From positions 1 to 64,000 of the forward strand of contig NZ_JXSK01000008.1 of the NCBI RefSeq assembly GCF_001083805.1: a DNA stretch of 64,000 nt, given 5' to 3'. Origin of the DNA: Photorhabdus luminescens subsp. luminescens (GTDB lineage Bacteria; Pseudomonadota; Gammaproteobacteria; Enterobacterales; Enterobacteriaceae). Made by a program: the position numbers and the translations under genes. This document shows, piece by piece, positions 26,644 through 37,152 of the stretch. The stretch's first letter is position 1. Each line of letters starts with the position of its first letter. The notes below the pieces were generated by a model. That model was given only the letters and a program-made list of their open reading frames with translations. It did no database searches and was not told the DNA's origin.

Positions 26644-27665
26644 TTGTCTTGTTTTAACCTCTGACGGTAAGTATTTACCGCCTTATTATGCGCAGCCAGA
26701 TTGGTTGTAAACGTATGACCACCTTTACCATTCGCCACAAAATAAAGAAATTCGGTTTTTGCCGGATGGGCAGCCGCTTTTATGGAAGCAAGGCCAGGCA
26801 TCGCAATCGGTGTGGGTGGCAAACCACTAATCATATAAGTATTGTAGGGCGTTAATGTCGTTAAATCTTTACGAAAAATAGTGCCTGTGTATTTTTCACC
26901 TAAACCATAAATCACGGTCGGATCAGTTTGAAGCCGCATGTTCAACCGTAAGCGATTAATAAATACAGAAGCCACTTTTGTCCGCTCAGCCTCAACACCG
27001 GTCTCTTTTTCAATAATCGACGCCATAATCAACATTTCATAAGCATTCTTATAGGGCAGGTTTTTGTCGCGCCCTTCCCATTCCTCTTCAAGCGTCATTT
27101 TCATCTGTCGATATGCTCGTTTCAACAATGCCACATCGCTTGTACCTGCCGTATAGTGATAGGTATCAGGATAAAGCCATCCCTCCAAAGTATCTGTATC
27201 TTTTATATCGAGTATTTCAGCCAACTCCTGAGCATCTTTATTATCCAGTTCATGTTTAAGATATTCAGATTGCTGTAATATTTTCCACCAGTCAGATAAA
27301 CGACTACCTTCAACAAAACGGACCGTAAATTGCGCTTCTTTACCACTAGAAAATAATTGCAGCATTTCCCGCAAAGTCATTTCGCGTGTTAATTGGTAAG
27401 TTCCCGCTTTAAACTCGGCAAGTTTTGGTTCCAACCTTAATAACCAAGGGAAAATATGACTATCTTCAATCAAGTTATCCCGAACCAGTAACGTCTCCAA
27501 ACCATGACGACCAATACCTGCTGGTAAGGTAAATATTCGATCCTGTTTAATTGTTAGTGTTTGATCCGCAAATTTTTCAACTTTTTTATAGCCAGCATAG
27601 AGTAATATTGCTGCCGTAATGACCATCAAAACCAATAGAGCAAAAAGACGTTTTTTTCTTTTCAT
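26640..27665 (-). CDS. mltG: Endolytic murein transglycosylase MltG (YceG)
   Basis: A 341-residue inner-membrane enzyme that cleaves nascent glycan strands and helps set their length. An N-terminal membrane anchor ([20 protein letters not shown]) is followed by a LysM-like region and the YceG catalytic domain with [22 protein letters not shown] near residue 215 (catalytic Glu in IIEKE) and [10 protein letters not shown], then [12 protein letters not shown]. Placed between pabC and tmk as in E. coli. Confidence 0.95.
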   Translation of the reverse strand: MKRKKRLFALLVLMVITAAILLYAGYKKVEKFADQTLTIKQDRIFTLPAGIGRHGLETLLVRDNLIEDSHIFPWLLRLEPKLAEFKAGTYQLTREMTLREMLQLFSSGKEAQFTVRFVEGSRLSDWWKILQQSEYLKHELDNKDAQELAEILDIKDTDTLEGWLYPDTYHYTAGTSDVALLKRAYRQMKMTLEEEWEGRDKNLPYKNAYEMLIMASIIEKETGVEAERTKVASVFINRLRLNMRLQTDPTVIYGLGEKYTGTIFRKDLTTLTPYNTYMISGLPPTPIAMPGLASIKAAAHPAKTEFLYFVANGKGGHTFTTNLAAHNKAVNTYRQRLKQDK

Positions 27666-27697
27666 TAATTAATCTAATAATTTAAACAGATAGTGAA

Positions 27698-28522
27698 TTA
27701 CAACTTCAGGCACTCAGGAAGCAAATAACCATACAGCTCCCTTGACTGATATTCCCATATGGGCTGATTTTCATTAGCTTGAATTTCTCTAACAGGTATC
27801 ACTGGCATTAAAGAATTACAGACTATCACCTCATCTGCATCAGCCAAGGTTTCGGGATAACAGTTTACACAGGAAAAGTAATAATCGCTTTCTGATAATA
27901 ACGCGATGATTCTTTCCCGCATCACCCCTTCGATACCACAGCCTCGTAAATCAGGAGTATACACATCTTTTCCCTTACGCCAGAAAATGTTTGCAGTACA
28001 GCATTCAACCAACAAACCATCCGTATCAAGCACCAGAGCTTCATCAGCATTTGCTTTTTCAATAAATGATTTAATCAATACCTGTTCTAATCGATTAAGG
28101 TGTTTAATTCCGGCAAGATAGGGGTTTATTCCCATCGGTATCGGACTAAGCACCAGAGAGAAACCTTTCTGACGCTGTTTCAAATATTTTTCGGGATAAG
28201 GACTAAGAGACAAAATCTGATTGGGTTGCGTAAAACCCTCAGCACTGTAACCTCGCCCTCCGGTTCCACGGGAAATAATAACTTTAAGTACACCTTGTTC
28301 AGTTGTAGAAGCAATCTGTCTTATGTGGTTTTCAAGCTGTTGCCAATCGGGTTGTGGAAGATATAACCTTTCAACGCCCTTTTGTAATCTTTGGATATGC
28401 AATGGCAGCAAAGCGGCCTGCCCTTGTTCTACTCTTGCTGTTGTGAAGCAACCATCACCGAATTGAACTGAACGATCATTGACAGGTAAATAGTCGCTCC
28501 GCTCTCCATTAATCCAATACAT
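27698..28522 (-). CDS. pabC: Aminodeoxychorismate lyase
   Basis: A 274-residue class IV PLP enzyme that converts aminodeoxychorismate to p-aminobenzoate for folate synthesis. N-terminal MYWINGERSDYLPVNDRSVQFGDGCFTT is typical; the PLP lysine lies in LAGIKHLNRLEQVL near residue 140, and ADEALVLDTDGLLVECCTANIFW follows. It is downstream of fabF, separated by a strong terminator, so it probably has its own promoter in the 240-bp gap. Confidence 0.94.
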   Translation of the reverse strand: MYWINGERSDYLPVNDRSVQFGDGCFTTARVEQGQAALLPLHIQRLQKGVERLYLPQPDWQQLENHIRQIASTTEQGVLKVIISRGTGGRGYSAEGFTQPNQILSLSPYPEKYLKQRQKGFSLVLSPIPMGINPYLAGIKHLNRLEQVLIKSFIEKANADEALVLDTDGLLVECCTANIFWRKGKDVYTPDLRGCGIEGVMRERIIALLSESDYYFSCVNCYPETLADADEVIVCNSLMPVIPVREIQANENQPIWEYQSRELYGYLLPECLKL

Positions 28523-28630
28523 ATAACTTTGTTCTTAATTACTCAAAAAGGCATTTCAACCAATTTATCAACAAACGCTATCATAGTATATCGCTGACAC
28601 GAGTGCAAAAATGCCCATAGTTCTTGCCAC

Positions 28631-28665
28631 AAAAAAAGCTCCAATAATTATTAACTATTGGAGCT
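28631..28665 (-). terminator. Terminator after fabF
   Basis: Ten-bp stem AGCTCCAATA/TATTGGAGCT (28637-28646 / 28656-28665) followed on the minus strand by a run of seven T residues. It separates the fab operon from pabC. Confidence 0.88.
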
Positions 28666-28764
28666 CTTTATCTATCACCTCTCGACATTTACAAAACCAT
28701 ACCGAGAGACTTTCAACATTAACAGCAACTTTCTGTAATATCAGGCTTTGTCTGTCAATTAGGT

Positions 28765-30006
28765 TTATATCTTACGAAAAATCAGTGAGCCGTTAGTACC
28801 ACCGAAGCCGAAAGAGTTACACAATGCATATTCCATCCCCTCCACCTTACGGGACTCATTTGGCACGAAGTCCAGACGGCAGTTCTCATCCTGATTTTCC
28901 AGGTTGATAGTTGGCGGAACAAGCTGATCACGCAATGCCAAGATAGTGAAAATAGACTCAACCGCCCCCGCAGCACCCAACAAATGACCCGTCATTGATT
29001 TGGTTGAACTCACTAAAACATCAGTGCCTTCACCAAACACGGACTCAACTGCATGGGCTTCCGCTAAGTCGCCAGCCGATGTTGAAGTACCGTGAGCATT
29101 AATATAGCCCACTTGCTTGGTAGTGATACCGGCATCTTTCAGCGCATTTTCCATCGCCAGAGCAGCGCCTGCGCCATTTTCTGGTGGTGATGTCATATGA
29201 TAAGCATCACTGCTCATGCCAAAGCCAACGATTTCTGCGTAAATTTTCGCACCACGTCTCTTCGCATGCTCATACTCTTCCAGTACCAAGATTCCTGCAC
29301 CATCCCCTAGTACAAAGCCATCGCGGTCTTTATCCCACGGACGACTTGCGCCTTGTGGATTATCGTTACGGGTAGATAAAGCACGGGCAGCGCCAAAACC
29401 ACCAACCCCCAGAGGAGTACTGGCCTTTTCCGCACCACCCGCCAGCATAATGTCAGCATCATTATAAGCAATAATACGGGCAGCATGACCAATATTATGT
29501 ACACCTGATGTACATGCTGTGGCGATAGAAATACTTGGACCACGCAAACCGTAAATGATACTCAGATGACCTGCTACCATGTTTACGATCGTAGAAGGTA
29601 CGAAGAATGGGCTGATCTTACGAGGACCACTCGCCACCAACGCCCCGTGATTTTCTTCAATCAGACCCAAACCACCAATACCAGAACCAATAGCAGCACC
29701 AAAACGACTAGCATTGGCTTCTGTTACTTCAATTCCGGAATCTTCAATGGCTTGCACACCTGCTGCAATACCATATTGAATGAAGTCATCCATTTTTCGT
29801 GCATCCTTGCGCGAAATATTGAAATCTTCATGATTAAAATCTTTAACCAGACCAGCAAACTTAGTTGCATGGTGACTGGTGTCAAAATGATCAATAAGGC
29901 TGATACCACTCTGTCCGGCACAAACAGCTTTCCAAGAAGATTCTGCTGTATTACCGACAGGAGATAACATGCCTAGTCCGGTCACAACTACTCGACGCTT
30001 AGACAC
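28765..30006 (-). CDS. fabF: 3-oxoacyl-[acyl-carrier-protein] synthase II
   Basis: A 413-residue condensing enzyme that elongates acyl-ACP, notably 16:1 to 18:1 and with temperature dependence. Catalytic Cys in [13 protein letters not shown] near residue 164, His in [11 protein letters not shown] near 304, His in [18 protein letters not shown] near 341, and the C-terminal [13 protein letters not shown]. It lies directly downstream of acpP, as in E. coli. Confidence 0.97.
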   Translation of the reverse strand: MSKRRVVVTGLGMLSPVGNTAESSWKAVCAGQSGISLIDHFDTSHHATKFAGLVKDFNHEDFNISRKDARKMDDFIQYGIAAGVQAIEDSGIEVTEANASRFGAAIGSGIGGLGLIEENHGALVASGPRKISPFFVPSTIVNMVAGHLSIIYGLRGPSISIATACTSGVHNIGHAARIIAYNDADIMLAGGAEKASTPLGVGGFGAARALSTRNDNPQGASRPWDKDRDGFVLGDGAGILVLEEYEHAKRRGAKIYAEIVGFGMSSDAYHMTSPPENGAGAALAMENALKDAGITTKQVGYINAHGTSTSAGDLAEAHAVESVFGEGTDVLVSSTKSMTGHLLGAAGAVESIFTILALRDQLVPPTINLENQDENCRLDFVPNESRKVEGMEYALCNSFGFGGTNGSLIFRKI

Positions 30007-30079
30007 GCTTATCCTCCAGGGAGGGAAATTATTTAGGGCAGAAACATAGGCGGTCGAATGACCGCCTAGGTGTGTTCAC

Positions 30080-30316
30080 TTATTCGCTTTGGTTCTGGAC
30101 GTAGTCAATAGCTGCCTGAACTGTAGTGATCTTTTCTGCTTCTTCATCTGGAATTTCGATATCGAACTCTTCTTCCAGAGCCATTACTAGTTCAACTGTG
30201 TCAAGAGAATCAGCGCCCAAGTCATCTACAAAAGAAGCTGAATTAACAACTTCTTCCTCTTTAACACCAAGTTGTTCAACGATGATTTTTTTAACGCGTT
30301 CTTCAATAGTGCTCAT
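30080..30316 (-). CDS. acpP: Acyl carrier protein
   Basis: A 78-residue acidic four-helix protein carrying fatty acyl chains on phosphopantetheine at Ser37 in [12 protein letters not shown]. It is almost identical to E. coli AcpP ([22 protein letters not shown] start). It has its own 154-bp upstream gap after fabG, a likely site for an internal promoter that raises its expression. Confidence 0.98.
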   Translation of the reverse strand: MSTIEERVKKIIVEQLGVKEEEVVNSASFVDDLGADSLDTVELVMALEEEFDIEIPDEEAEKITTVQAAIDYVQNQSE

Positions 30317-30470
30317 GCTATTAAATTTCCTATCAAAATTCGCTTTCGCGATGGTTTTCGTAGTTTATAAAATACAGGAAAAGATGCAACCCAATCCCGG
30401 CTGGTCGAACCACAAACTTGCACTATTTTGCGTCATCTGACACAAAAAATGCAACTGGTTCGCTCATTTT

Positions 30471-31205
30471 TTAGTTCATGTACATGCCGCCATTGACATG
30501 TAATGTTTCGCCTGTGATGTAAGCCGCTTCATCAGAAGCAAAGAAAGCTACAGCACTAGCAATTTCTTTTACATCCCCAAGCCGCTTAGCGGGGATATCA
30601 TTCGAAAAGTTCGCCAACTGTTCCTCTGGCAATGCTTTTAGCATATCAGTTTCGATAAGCCCTGGCGCAACAACATTAACAGTAATACCGCGGGAAATCA
30701 CTTCGCGAGCCAATGTCTTACTGAACCCAACAAGACCTGCTTTCGCTGCTGCATAGCTTGCTTGCCCAACGTTCCCCATTGATCCAACAACAGAACCAAT
30801 AGAGACAATACGGCCATAACGTTTTTTTATCATGAAACGCATTGCCGCTTTTGTCATACGGAAAACGGATGAAAGATTAGTGTCAATAACATGCTGCCAC
30901 TCATCATCCTTTATGCGCATCACCAGGTTATCACCCGTGATGCCCGCATTATTCACTAAAATGTCAAGCCCACCCCACTCTGTTCGGATGGTAGACATAA
31001 GTTGTTCAATCGATTCCGGATCAGTGACATCCAGCACAAAACCTTTACCTTTTTCACCAAGGTAATTACTGATGACTTCAGCACCTTTTTCACTCGTTGC
31101 TGTACCAATGACATAGGCTCCACGCTCTGCTAATAGCTCAGCAGTTGCACGGCCAATCCCACGGCTAGCACCTGTTACTAATGCAATCTTTCCGTCTAAT
31201 CTCAT
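30471..31205 (-). CDS. fabG: 3-oxoacyl-[acyl-carrier-protein] reductase
   Basis: A 244-residue short-chain dehydrogenase that uses NADPH to reduce beta-ketoacyl-ACP. Cofactor motif TGASRGIGRA at residues 12-21, NNAGITGDN near 86, the catalytic Ser in SIGSVVGSMGN and the YAAAKAG pair (Tyr151, Lys155), and the C-terminal TGETLHVNGGMYM. It follows fabD by seven bases. Confidence 0.97.
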   Translation of the reverse strand: MRLDGKIALVTGASRGIGRATAELLAERGAYVIGTATSEKGAEVISNYLGEKGKGFVLDVTDPESIEQLMSTIRTEWGGLDILVNNAGITGDNLVMRIKDDEWQHVIDTNLSSVFRMTKAAMRFMIKKRYGRIVSIGSVVGSMGNVGQASYAAAKAGLVGFSKTLAREVISRGITVNVVAPGLIETDMLKALPEEQLANFSNDIPAKRLGDVKEIASAVAFFASDEAAYITGETLHVNGGMYMN

Positions 31206-31212
31206 ATTGCCC

Positions 31213-32151
31213 TCAGTTATTTTCCAATGCGGTTATTAGTGAAGTTGTGTCATTAACTGCTGCTGCGCTTAAGGTATTGACAATTCGTTTATTTAAACCT
31301 GTCAAAACTTTACCTGGCCCTATTTCTAATAGCTGTCCGATACCCTGTCCAGCAATAAATTCAACTGTGTCTGTCCAACGAACAGGATTATAGAGTTGTC
31401 GTACCAGTGCATCACGAATAGCTTCAGCAGATTGTTCTATTTTCACATCAACATTATTTATCACTGGGAACTGAGGATGACTGAATTCAATTCCTTCCAA
31501 AACAACTGCCAGCTTGTCTGCGGCGGGTTTCATCAGCGCACAATGCGACGGTACACTGACTGCCAAAGGCAAAGCCCGTTTGGCGCCTGCGGCTTTACAT
31601 GCATCACCAGCACGCTCTACCGCCTCTTTCTCACCCGCAATAACCACCTGACCATGTGAGTTGAAGTTAACAGGAGAAACAATTTGCCCCTGAGCCGCTT
31701 CTTTACAAGCACGGTCAATGGATTCATTATCTAAACCAATAATAACATACATTGCACCAATGCCTTCAGGTACAGCTTCTTGCATCAATTTACCACGTAG
31801 TTCAACAAGTCTAATTGCTTGTTTGAAATCAATGACGCCTGCACAAACCAATGCAGAATATTCGCCAAGGCTATGCCCAGCCATCAGTGATGGCGCTTTT
31901 CCGCCTTTTTCCTGCCAGACCCGCCAAATAGCAACCGATGCTGCCAACAACGCGGGCTGAGTTTGCCATGTTTTGTTCAGTTCTTCTTCTGGCCCCTGTT
32001 GAACCAATGCCCAGAGATCATATCCCAGCACATCAGACGCCTCAGCGAAAGTTTGCTCGACAGCCGGGAACGCTGTGGCCAAATCGGCCAACATACCAAG
32101 GTCTTGAGAACCCTGACCAGGAAATACCATTGCAAATTCAGACATAGACAT
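31213..32151 (-). CDS. fabD: Malonyl-CoA:ACP transacylase
   Basis: Loads malonate onto ACP. Motifs: FPGQGSQDLGML at the N-terminus, nucleophile Ser in AGHSLGEYSALVCAG near residue 92, the Arg of VELRGKLMQ, and the His of VSVPSHCALM near residue 200. Three in-frame ATGs occur (32157, 32151, 32145). AGGAAG abuts the first, so the second is chosen on spacing, although the third gives the best family alignment (MSEFAMVFPGQ). Confidence 0.96.
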   Translation of the reverse strand: MSMSEFAMVFPGQGSQDLGMLADLATAFPAVEQTFAEASDVLGYDLWALVQQGPEEELNKTWQTQPALLAASVAIWRVWQEKGGKAPSLMAGHSLGEYSALVCAGVIDFKQAIRLVELRGKLMQEAVPEGIGAMYVIIGLDNESIDRACKEAAQGQIVSPVNFNSHGQVVIAGEKEAVERAGDACKAAGAKRALPLAVSVPSHCALMKPAADKLAVVLEGIEFSHPQFPVINNVDVKIEQSAEAIRDALVRQLYNPVRWTDTVEFIAGQGIGQLLEIGPGKVLTGLNKRIVNTLSAAAVNDTTSLITALENN

Positions 32152-32169
32152 GCTCATCTTCCTGTCAAA

Positions 32170-33123
32170 TTAAAAACGTATCAGTGCTGAACCCCAAGTA
32201 AGGCCACCACCAAAAGCCTCAATTAAGATTAACTGACCACGCTTAATCCGGCCATCCCGCACTGCTTCATCAAATGCTGTGGGTACCGATGCCGCAGAAG
32301 TATTACCGTAACGATCCAGCGTTACCACTACTTTATCCATTGTCATATTTAATTTTTTAGCTGTCGCTGCGATAATACGCAAATTAGCCTGATGAGGCAC
32401 CAACCAATCCAACTCGCTATACGACAAGTTATTTGCATCTAAAGTTTCATCAACTATGTTAGCCAATTCACGAACTGCAATCTTAAACACTTCATTACCG
32501 ATCATACTGGCATACGCTGGTTCTTTTAGATTCTGACGCTCCTGATAAGGCAATACCAACAATTCACCATAGTTACCATTTGCATGAAGGTGGGTTGAAA
32601 GAATCCCTGGCTCATCAGAAGCCCCTACTACCATAGCGCCTGCGCCATCACCAAACAGGACAAGTGTTCCACGATCTTCTGGATCAAGTGTTCTGGTAAT
32701 AGAATCAGAACCAATAACCAATGCATGTTTCGCCACACCGGTTCTAATAAACTTATCAGCAATACTCAGTGCATAAACAAAACCAGAACAAGCGGCAGAA
32801 ATATCAAAAGCCGCTGAATTTTGGGTACCCAACATGTGCTGAATTTGGCACGCAGAACTGGGGAAAGCATGAGTGGATGAAGCTGTTGCAACAATGATTA
32901 AATCAATCTGATCTTTATCAATGCCCGACATTTCAATTGCTTTCTTTGCGGCCCGAAACCCCATAACCGCAACGGTTTCATCATCAGTAGCAATACGACG
33001 TTCGCGGACACCTGTACGGGTAACAATCCACTCATCAGAAGTATCTACCATTTTTTCTAAATCAGCATTAGTACGCACTTGCGCAGGCAGATAACTACCT
33101 GTACCTAAAATTTTTGTATACAT
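32170..33123 (-). CDS. fabH: 3-oxoacyl-[acyl-carrier-protein] synthase III
   Basis: A 317-residue enzyme that starts fatty-acid synthesis by condensing acetyl-CoA with malonyl-ACP. Catalytic Cys in [13 protein letters not shown] near residue 112, His in [11 protein letters not shown] near 244 and Asn in [11 protein letters not shown] near 274. It lies seven bases downstream of plsX. Confidence 0.97.
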   Translation of the reverse strand: MYTKILGTGSYLPAQVRTNADLEKMVDTSDEWIVTRTGVRERRIATDDETVAVMGFRAAKKAIEMSGIDKDQIDLIIVATASSTHAFPSSACQIQHMLGTQNSAAFDISAACSGFVYALSIADKFIRTGVAKHALVIGSDSITRTLDPEDRGTLVLFGDGAGAMVVGASDEPGILSTHLHANGNYGELLVLPYQERQNLKEPAYASMIGNEVFKIAVRELANIVDETLDANNLSYSELDWLVPHQANLRIIAATAKKLNMTMDKVVVTLDRYGNTSAASVPTAFDEAVRDGRIKRGQLILIEAFGGGLTWGSALIRF

Positions 33124-33129
33124 GTATGT

Positions 33130-34167
33130 TCAGTCACTCTTGGGTAATGCTGTTTCCAGGCGTGCAGCAATTCTATCAGGAACCTGCCTTTCAACGGCCT
33201 GAACAGCCTGTTCGATTGCGGCTTTAAACGCATGCTCATTAGCCGCCCCATGGCTTTTGATTACAATTCCATATAATCCTAACAGACATGCGCCATTATA
33301 CTGGTCAGGGTTCAGGTGACCGAAGCGTTTTGTCATCCGTTTTTGCAACCACTTCTTGACTATTTTCAACAACCAGGAAAACTTTTTCTTTTGCCCATCC
33401 GATGATTTAAGCAGGGATAAGATAACTCTGATCGCCCCTTCCATCGTTTTTAATGTCACGTTACCTGCGAAGCCGTCACATACCAATACATCACTCTTAC
33501 CTGTCAGTAATTCATCACCTTCCAGATAACCAATGTAATTTATTGTCGGAATGCTCTTTAAAATAGTGGCGGCTTCGCGGATATTATCCAGCCCTTTACT
33601 CTCTTCCGTACCAATGTTAAGCAATGCTACCGCGGGATTAACCACCCCTACGACTTCCTCGGCCATTACTGAACCCATAATGGCGAATTGTACCAACATG
33701 CGGCTATCGCAATTAACATTGGCGCCTAAATCCAATACAACCGTTTCCCGCTGTTTCAAGTTTGGCAACACGGTCATCAAAGCAGGTCTTTCAATGCCTT
33801 CTATCGATTTTAGCATTAACTTAGATAACCCCATCAACACTCCGGTATTTCCTGCGCTGATACACGCCTGCGCTTCACCTGATTTCACTAAATCTAGAGC
33901 AATACGCATTGACGTTCCTCGGCTGTTGCGAATCGCTTGCGATGGTTTCGCATCATTAGCCACAACCCGTTCAGCAGGAACCACTTGTAAACGACTGAGC
34001 AACTTAGCATCGCTATTTACAAGCATCGGAGAAATGATATCGGGGATCCCGACCAGCAATAATTTAAGTCTAGGGTTAGACGCCAGTGCCTGCAATGCAG
34101 CAGGCACCGTAACGCGAGGACCAAAGTCCCCGCTCATGGCATCTAACGCTAAAGTCAGATTAGTCAA
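33130..34167 (-). CDS. plsX: Phosphate acyltransferase
   Basis: A 345-residue enzyme that makes acyl-phosphate from acyl-ACP for phospholipid synthesis. Opening [25 protein letters not shown] and the internal [14 protein letters not shown] and [12 protein letters not shown] are family-typical. The initiation codon is TTG at 34167, with only a weak ribosome site. It follows rpmF by 29 bases. Confidence 0.96.
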   Translation of the reverse strand: MTNLTLALDAMSGDFGPRVTVPAALQALASNPRLKLLLVGIPDIISPMLVNSDAKLLSRLQVVPAERVVANDAKPSQAIRNSRGTSMRIALDLVKSGEAQACISAGNTGVLMGLSKLMLKSIEGIERPALMTVLPNLKQRETVVLDLGANVNCDSRMLVQFAIMGSVMAEEVVGVVNPAVALLNIGTEESKGLDNIREAATILKSIPTINYIGYLEGDELLTGKSDVLVCDGFAGNVTLKTMEGAIRVILSLLKSSDGQKKKFSWLLKIVKKWLQKRMTKRFGHLNPDQYNGACLLGLYGIVIKSHGAANEHAFKAAIEQAVQAVERQVPDRIAARLETALPKSD

Positions 34168-34196
34168 GGTATCAACTTGCTAATGACTGGCGGAGA

Positions 34197-34367
34197 TTAT
34201 TTGTTGATAACTTTGCGGCCACGGTAGTAGCCATCAGCAGTCACATGGTGACGCAGGTGAGTTTCACCAGAAGTTTTATCTACAGACAGTAATGGTGCAG
34301 TCAGTGCATCGTGTGAACGACGCATACCACGTTTAGAACGAGTTGGTTTATTCTGTTGTACGGCCAT
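34197..34367 (-). CDS. rpmF: 50S ribosomal protein L32
   Basis: A 56-residue basic protein: [49 protein letters not shown]. This is the Cys-less proteobacterial L32 form. ATG 34367 is preceded by AGGAGTAAGG. It sits in the conserved yceD-rpmF-plsX order linking ribosome and lipid synthesis. Confidence 0.98.
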   Translation of the reverse strand: MAVQQNKPTRSKRGMRRSHDALTAPLLSVDKTSGETHLRHHVTADGYYRGRKVINK

Positions 34368-34379
34368 TGACCTTACTCC

Positions 34380-34904
34380 TTAAGTACTTTTCTTTAAGCT
34401 GGCTAATACGGCAAATGGGTTTGGTTTTTCAGCCTCTAGAGGTAATTCGCCAAACACCATGTCCGCCTCGGACACTTCACAGTGTTCAGAATCATGTACC
34501 GGGACCACCGGCAGAGAAAGAATTATTTCATCTTCAATCGTTGCCAGCAAATCTATTTCACCAAATTCGTTAACGTCAATTGGCTCATATTCTTCCGGTA
34601 ATGCTTCAGCCTGTTCATCATTGACGACCGGGCTAAAACAATATGTTATGTGAACGTGATGGCTGAAATTACCGCCACAACGCTGACATTCAAGCGTAAC
34701 ATCCACATCGGAATGCCCACGCACAACCGCCAGACGTTGGTTATCTATCTGAAACGATAAAACGCTGTCTACATCATTGTCCACACTAACCACAGATTCC
34801 GCGATACGCAAAACTTGCTCAGGTGAATAACTACCTGCGTAGTCTAATCGTTTCTGAGCTGCGCGAAGCGCATCAATGGTCAGGGGTAATTTTACCTTTT
34901 GCAT
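34380..34904 (-). CDS. yceD: YceD family protein (DUF177), likely large-subunit rRNA accumulation protein
   Basis: A 174-residue acidic protein. DUF177 features are visible: [13 protein letters not shown] with paired cysteines near residue 93, and the C-terminal [11 protein letters not shown]. Members are linked to 23S rRNA accumulation and are almost always fused in transcription to rpmF. It is 12 bp upstream of rpmF. The divergent maf gene starts 142 bp away. Confidence 0.93.
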   Translation of the reverse strand: MQKVKLPLTIDALRAAQKRLDYAGSYSPEQVLRIAESVVSVDNDVDSVLSFQIDNQRLAVVRGHSDVDVTLECQRCGGNFSHHVHITYCFSPVVNDEQAEALPEEYEPIDVNEFGEIDLLATIEDEIILSLPVVPVHDSEHCEVSEADMVFGELPLEAEKPNPFAVLASLKKST

Positions 34905-35046
34905 AAGGCGCGCATATTATCTTTGTAATGAGATATAGTCAAAGAAAAAGGCCACACATCTGTACCTTTCCGCCAAATATTCGCTTATTAAGCTGTGCCT
35001 AGTTTAAAATGCCTGCAATTATTTCGCCATGTCTTTTGGAAAAATT

Positions 35047-35637
35047 ATGACACAAATCATTTTAGCTTCCACTTCATCTTACCGCCGCATGTTACTGGAA
35101 AAACTTCGTTTACCCTTTATATGTGCAGCTCCTGATACTGATGAAGCACCTCGAATGAATGAAAATGCAGAACAGCTTGTTATGCGCTTGGCGCAAGCTA
35201 AGGCACAGGCATTACAAGCAAAATATTCTCAGCATTTGATTATTGGTTCTGATCAGGTCTGTGTTATTAATGGCGAAATTACCGGCAAACCTCACAGTTT
35301 TGAAAATGCATTTAAACAATTACGGCAAGCCAGTGGTCATTGCGTCACCTTTTATACCGGCATTTCTCTCTTTAATAGCAAAACAGGAATAGCTGATACC
35401 CGTTGTGAATTATTCAATGTCTATTTTAGAGAGCTGACTGATGATGAAATTTGGGCTTATTTAACTGCGGAAAACCCCCTTAATTGTGCTGGAAGCTTTA
35501 AAAGCGAAGGGTTAGGAATTACTTTATTTGAACGACTAGAAGGGAAAGATCCGAATACGCTAATCGGTTTACCATTAATTACATTGACTGAATTATTAAT
35601 CCGCCAGGGGGTAAACCCACTGACGGCGAGAGGTTAA
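35047..35637 (+). CDS. yceF: Maf-like nucleotide pyrophosphatase YceF (m7GTP-type)
   Basis: A 196-residue Maf-family house-cleaning enzyme; the YceF subgroup hydrolyses 7-methyl-GTP. Motifs: [20 protein letters not shown] at the start, [29 protein letters not shown] near residue 66, and [30 protein letters not shown] near 150. ATG 35047 (MTQIILAS) matches the family; a start six codons upstream is possible. Its 3' end overlaps the convergent rluC stop by four bases. Confidence 0.94.
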   Translation: MTQIILASTSSYRRMLLEKLRLPFICAAPDTDEAPRMNENAEQLVMRLAQAKAQALQAKYSQHLIIGSDQVCVINGEITGKPHSFENAFKQLRQASGHCVTFYTGISLFNSKTGIADTRCELFNVYFRELTDDEIWAYLTAENPLNCAGSFKSEGLGITLFERLEGKDPNTLIGLPLITLTELLIRQGVNPLTARG

Positions 35638-36593
35638 TTACTGTGATTCTGACGTAGCGTTTTTATACAATAGCGCAATTGCTCATCCATCGGTGCTTCA
35701 AGACGTAATATCTCCCCCGTCGAAGGATGAGTAAATTTTAGCGCGCTGGCATGCAAAAATAGGCGGTTAAGACCCGTATCTGACAATTGCGAATCAAAAA
35801 CTTTATCGCCATAACGATCATCAAAAGCGATCGGATGCCCAGCATATTGAGCATGAACACGGATTTGATGAGTCCGACCTGTTACTGGGCTAGCTTTCAC
35901 TAACGTTGCATTAGTAAAACGCTCTTCTACTTTAAAACGTGTTTCAGAAAGCTTACCTTCACTGCTTACTTTAACAATCCGCTCACCACTTTGCAGGATA
36001 TTTTTCAGCAATGGAGCCTGAACAACTTTACAATGTGATTGCCATTGTCCTCGTACTAAAGCCAAATAATCTTTCTGCATCTGTTTAAGTCGTAATTGCT
36101 CGTGCAAAGCTCGCAAAGTTGAGCGTTTTTTAGCAATTAGCAGAATTCCAGAGGTATCACGATCCAAACGATGCGCCAATTCGAGGAATTTTGCTTCCGG
36201 ACGCAAAACCCGTAACCCTTCAATCACCCCGAAACTTAAGCCACTGCCGCCATGAACGGCCGTACCAGAAGGTTTATTGAGCACCAGAATATGGTCATCT
36301 TCGTATAAGATACAGTCACCTAATGCAGCGACTTTATCCAGTTTAGCTGAAACTGGCGCCTCTTGCCGTTCTGCAACCCGAACTGGCGGAATTCTAACCA
36401 CATCTCCCGCAGACAACTTATACTCAGGCTTTATCCTACCTTTGTTTACCCGAACTTCACCTTTACGCACAATCCGGTAAATCATGCTTTTAGGAACCCC
36501 TTTCAAACGCGCTAATAAAAAATTATCAACACGCTGTCCGGCCTCATCGTCATCAATAGTGACAAATTGTACAATTTGATTATTCGTTTTCAT
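35634..36593 (-). CDS. rluC: 23S rRNA pseudouridine(955/2504/2580) synthase
   Basis: A 319-residue pseudouridine synthase with N-terminal S4 RNA-binding domain ([39 protein letters not shown]) and the RluA catalytic motif [18 protein letters not shown] near residue 138 (Asp of RLD), then [10 protein letters not shown] near 220. Start ATG 36593 fits the family. It is divergent from rne, with both promoters in the 559-bp gap. Confidence 0.96.
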   Translation of the reverse strand: MKTNNQIVQFVTIDDDEAGQRVDNFLLARLKGVPKSMIYRIVRKGEVRVNKGRIKPEYKLSAGDVVRIPPVRVAERQEAPVSAKLDKVAALGDCILYEDDHILVLNKPSGTAVHGGSGLSFGVIEGLRVLRPEAKFLELAHRLDRDTSGILLIAKKRSTLRALHEQLRLKQMQKDYLALVRGQWQSHCKVVQAPLLKNILQSGERIVKVSSEGKLSETRFKVEERFTNATLVKASPVTGRTHQIRVHAQYAGHPIAFDDRYGDKVFDSQLSDTGLNRLFLHASALKFTHPSTGEILRLEAPMDEQLRYCIKTLRQNHSN

Positions 36594-37152
36594 GATAGCA
36601 ATTTTAATTATCACTCGAGCAGAGTGCTACTCATTTTTAAATATGTGTAAAAATCACACATACTTTCTGGTTGTTACCTTTCCTACTTTAAGATAAAGAT
36701 TAAATATTAACTATTTCTTCCTATTTCATCAGAAAAACCGCTTAAAGACATAAAGTCACCTTGCTATCACCCCAACAGCAATGGAATAATACGTAGCCAC
36801 CATCAGTTTTTTAATCCTGAATGGCGAAGTTAAACGTTTGTTCTTTATTTGATTGCACAAAAACGCAGCAATGGCGTAAGACGTACTGGGAAATCAAATA
36901 ATTAGCGGGCTACGGGTAGCAGATTACTGGAATTGGATTCAATCCGCTTCATTTATATTTGCAGATTATTCCTAGAAAAGGGTACTGTTTTCTAAGTGAA
37001 AATTCAGACCTACCGAAAATATGCGTCTCTATACAAACGACAACCGGGAGGTTGGCGGATTTGTAAAAGACACGAGACCATCGGTTACCAGTCGCTTATC
37101 TATATTTGCCCGTAGCTCTATAACTAATGTAAAAAATAATGAGTAAGTTACA
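36594..37152 (+). promoter_or_regulatory. rluC/rne divergent region and long rne 5' untranslated region
   Basis: A 559-bp non-coding interval. The last bases (GAGTAAGTTACA before the ATG) match the E. coli rne translation start region. E. coli rne has a ~360-nt structured 5' UTR by which RNase E autoregulates its mRNA. Here inverted repeats such as GGATTCAATCC (near 36937) and C/G-rich stretches at 36840-36930 suggest the same arrangement. Precise promoter and hairpins were not determined. Confidence 0.6.
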
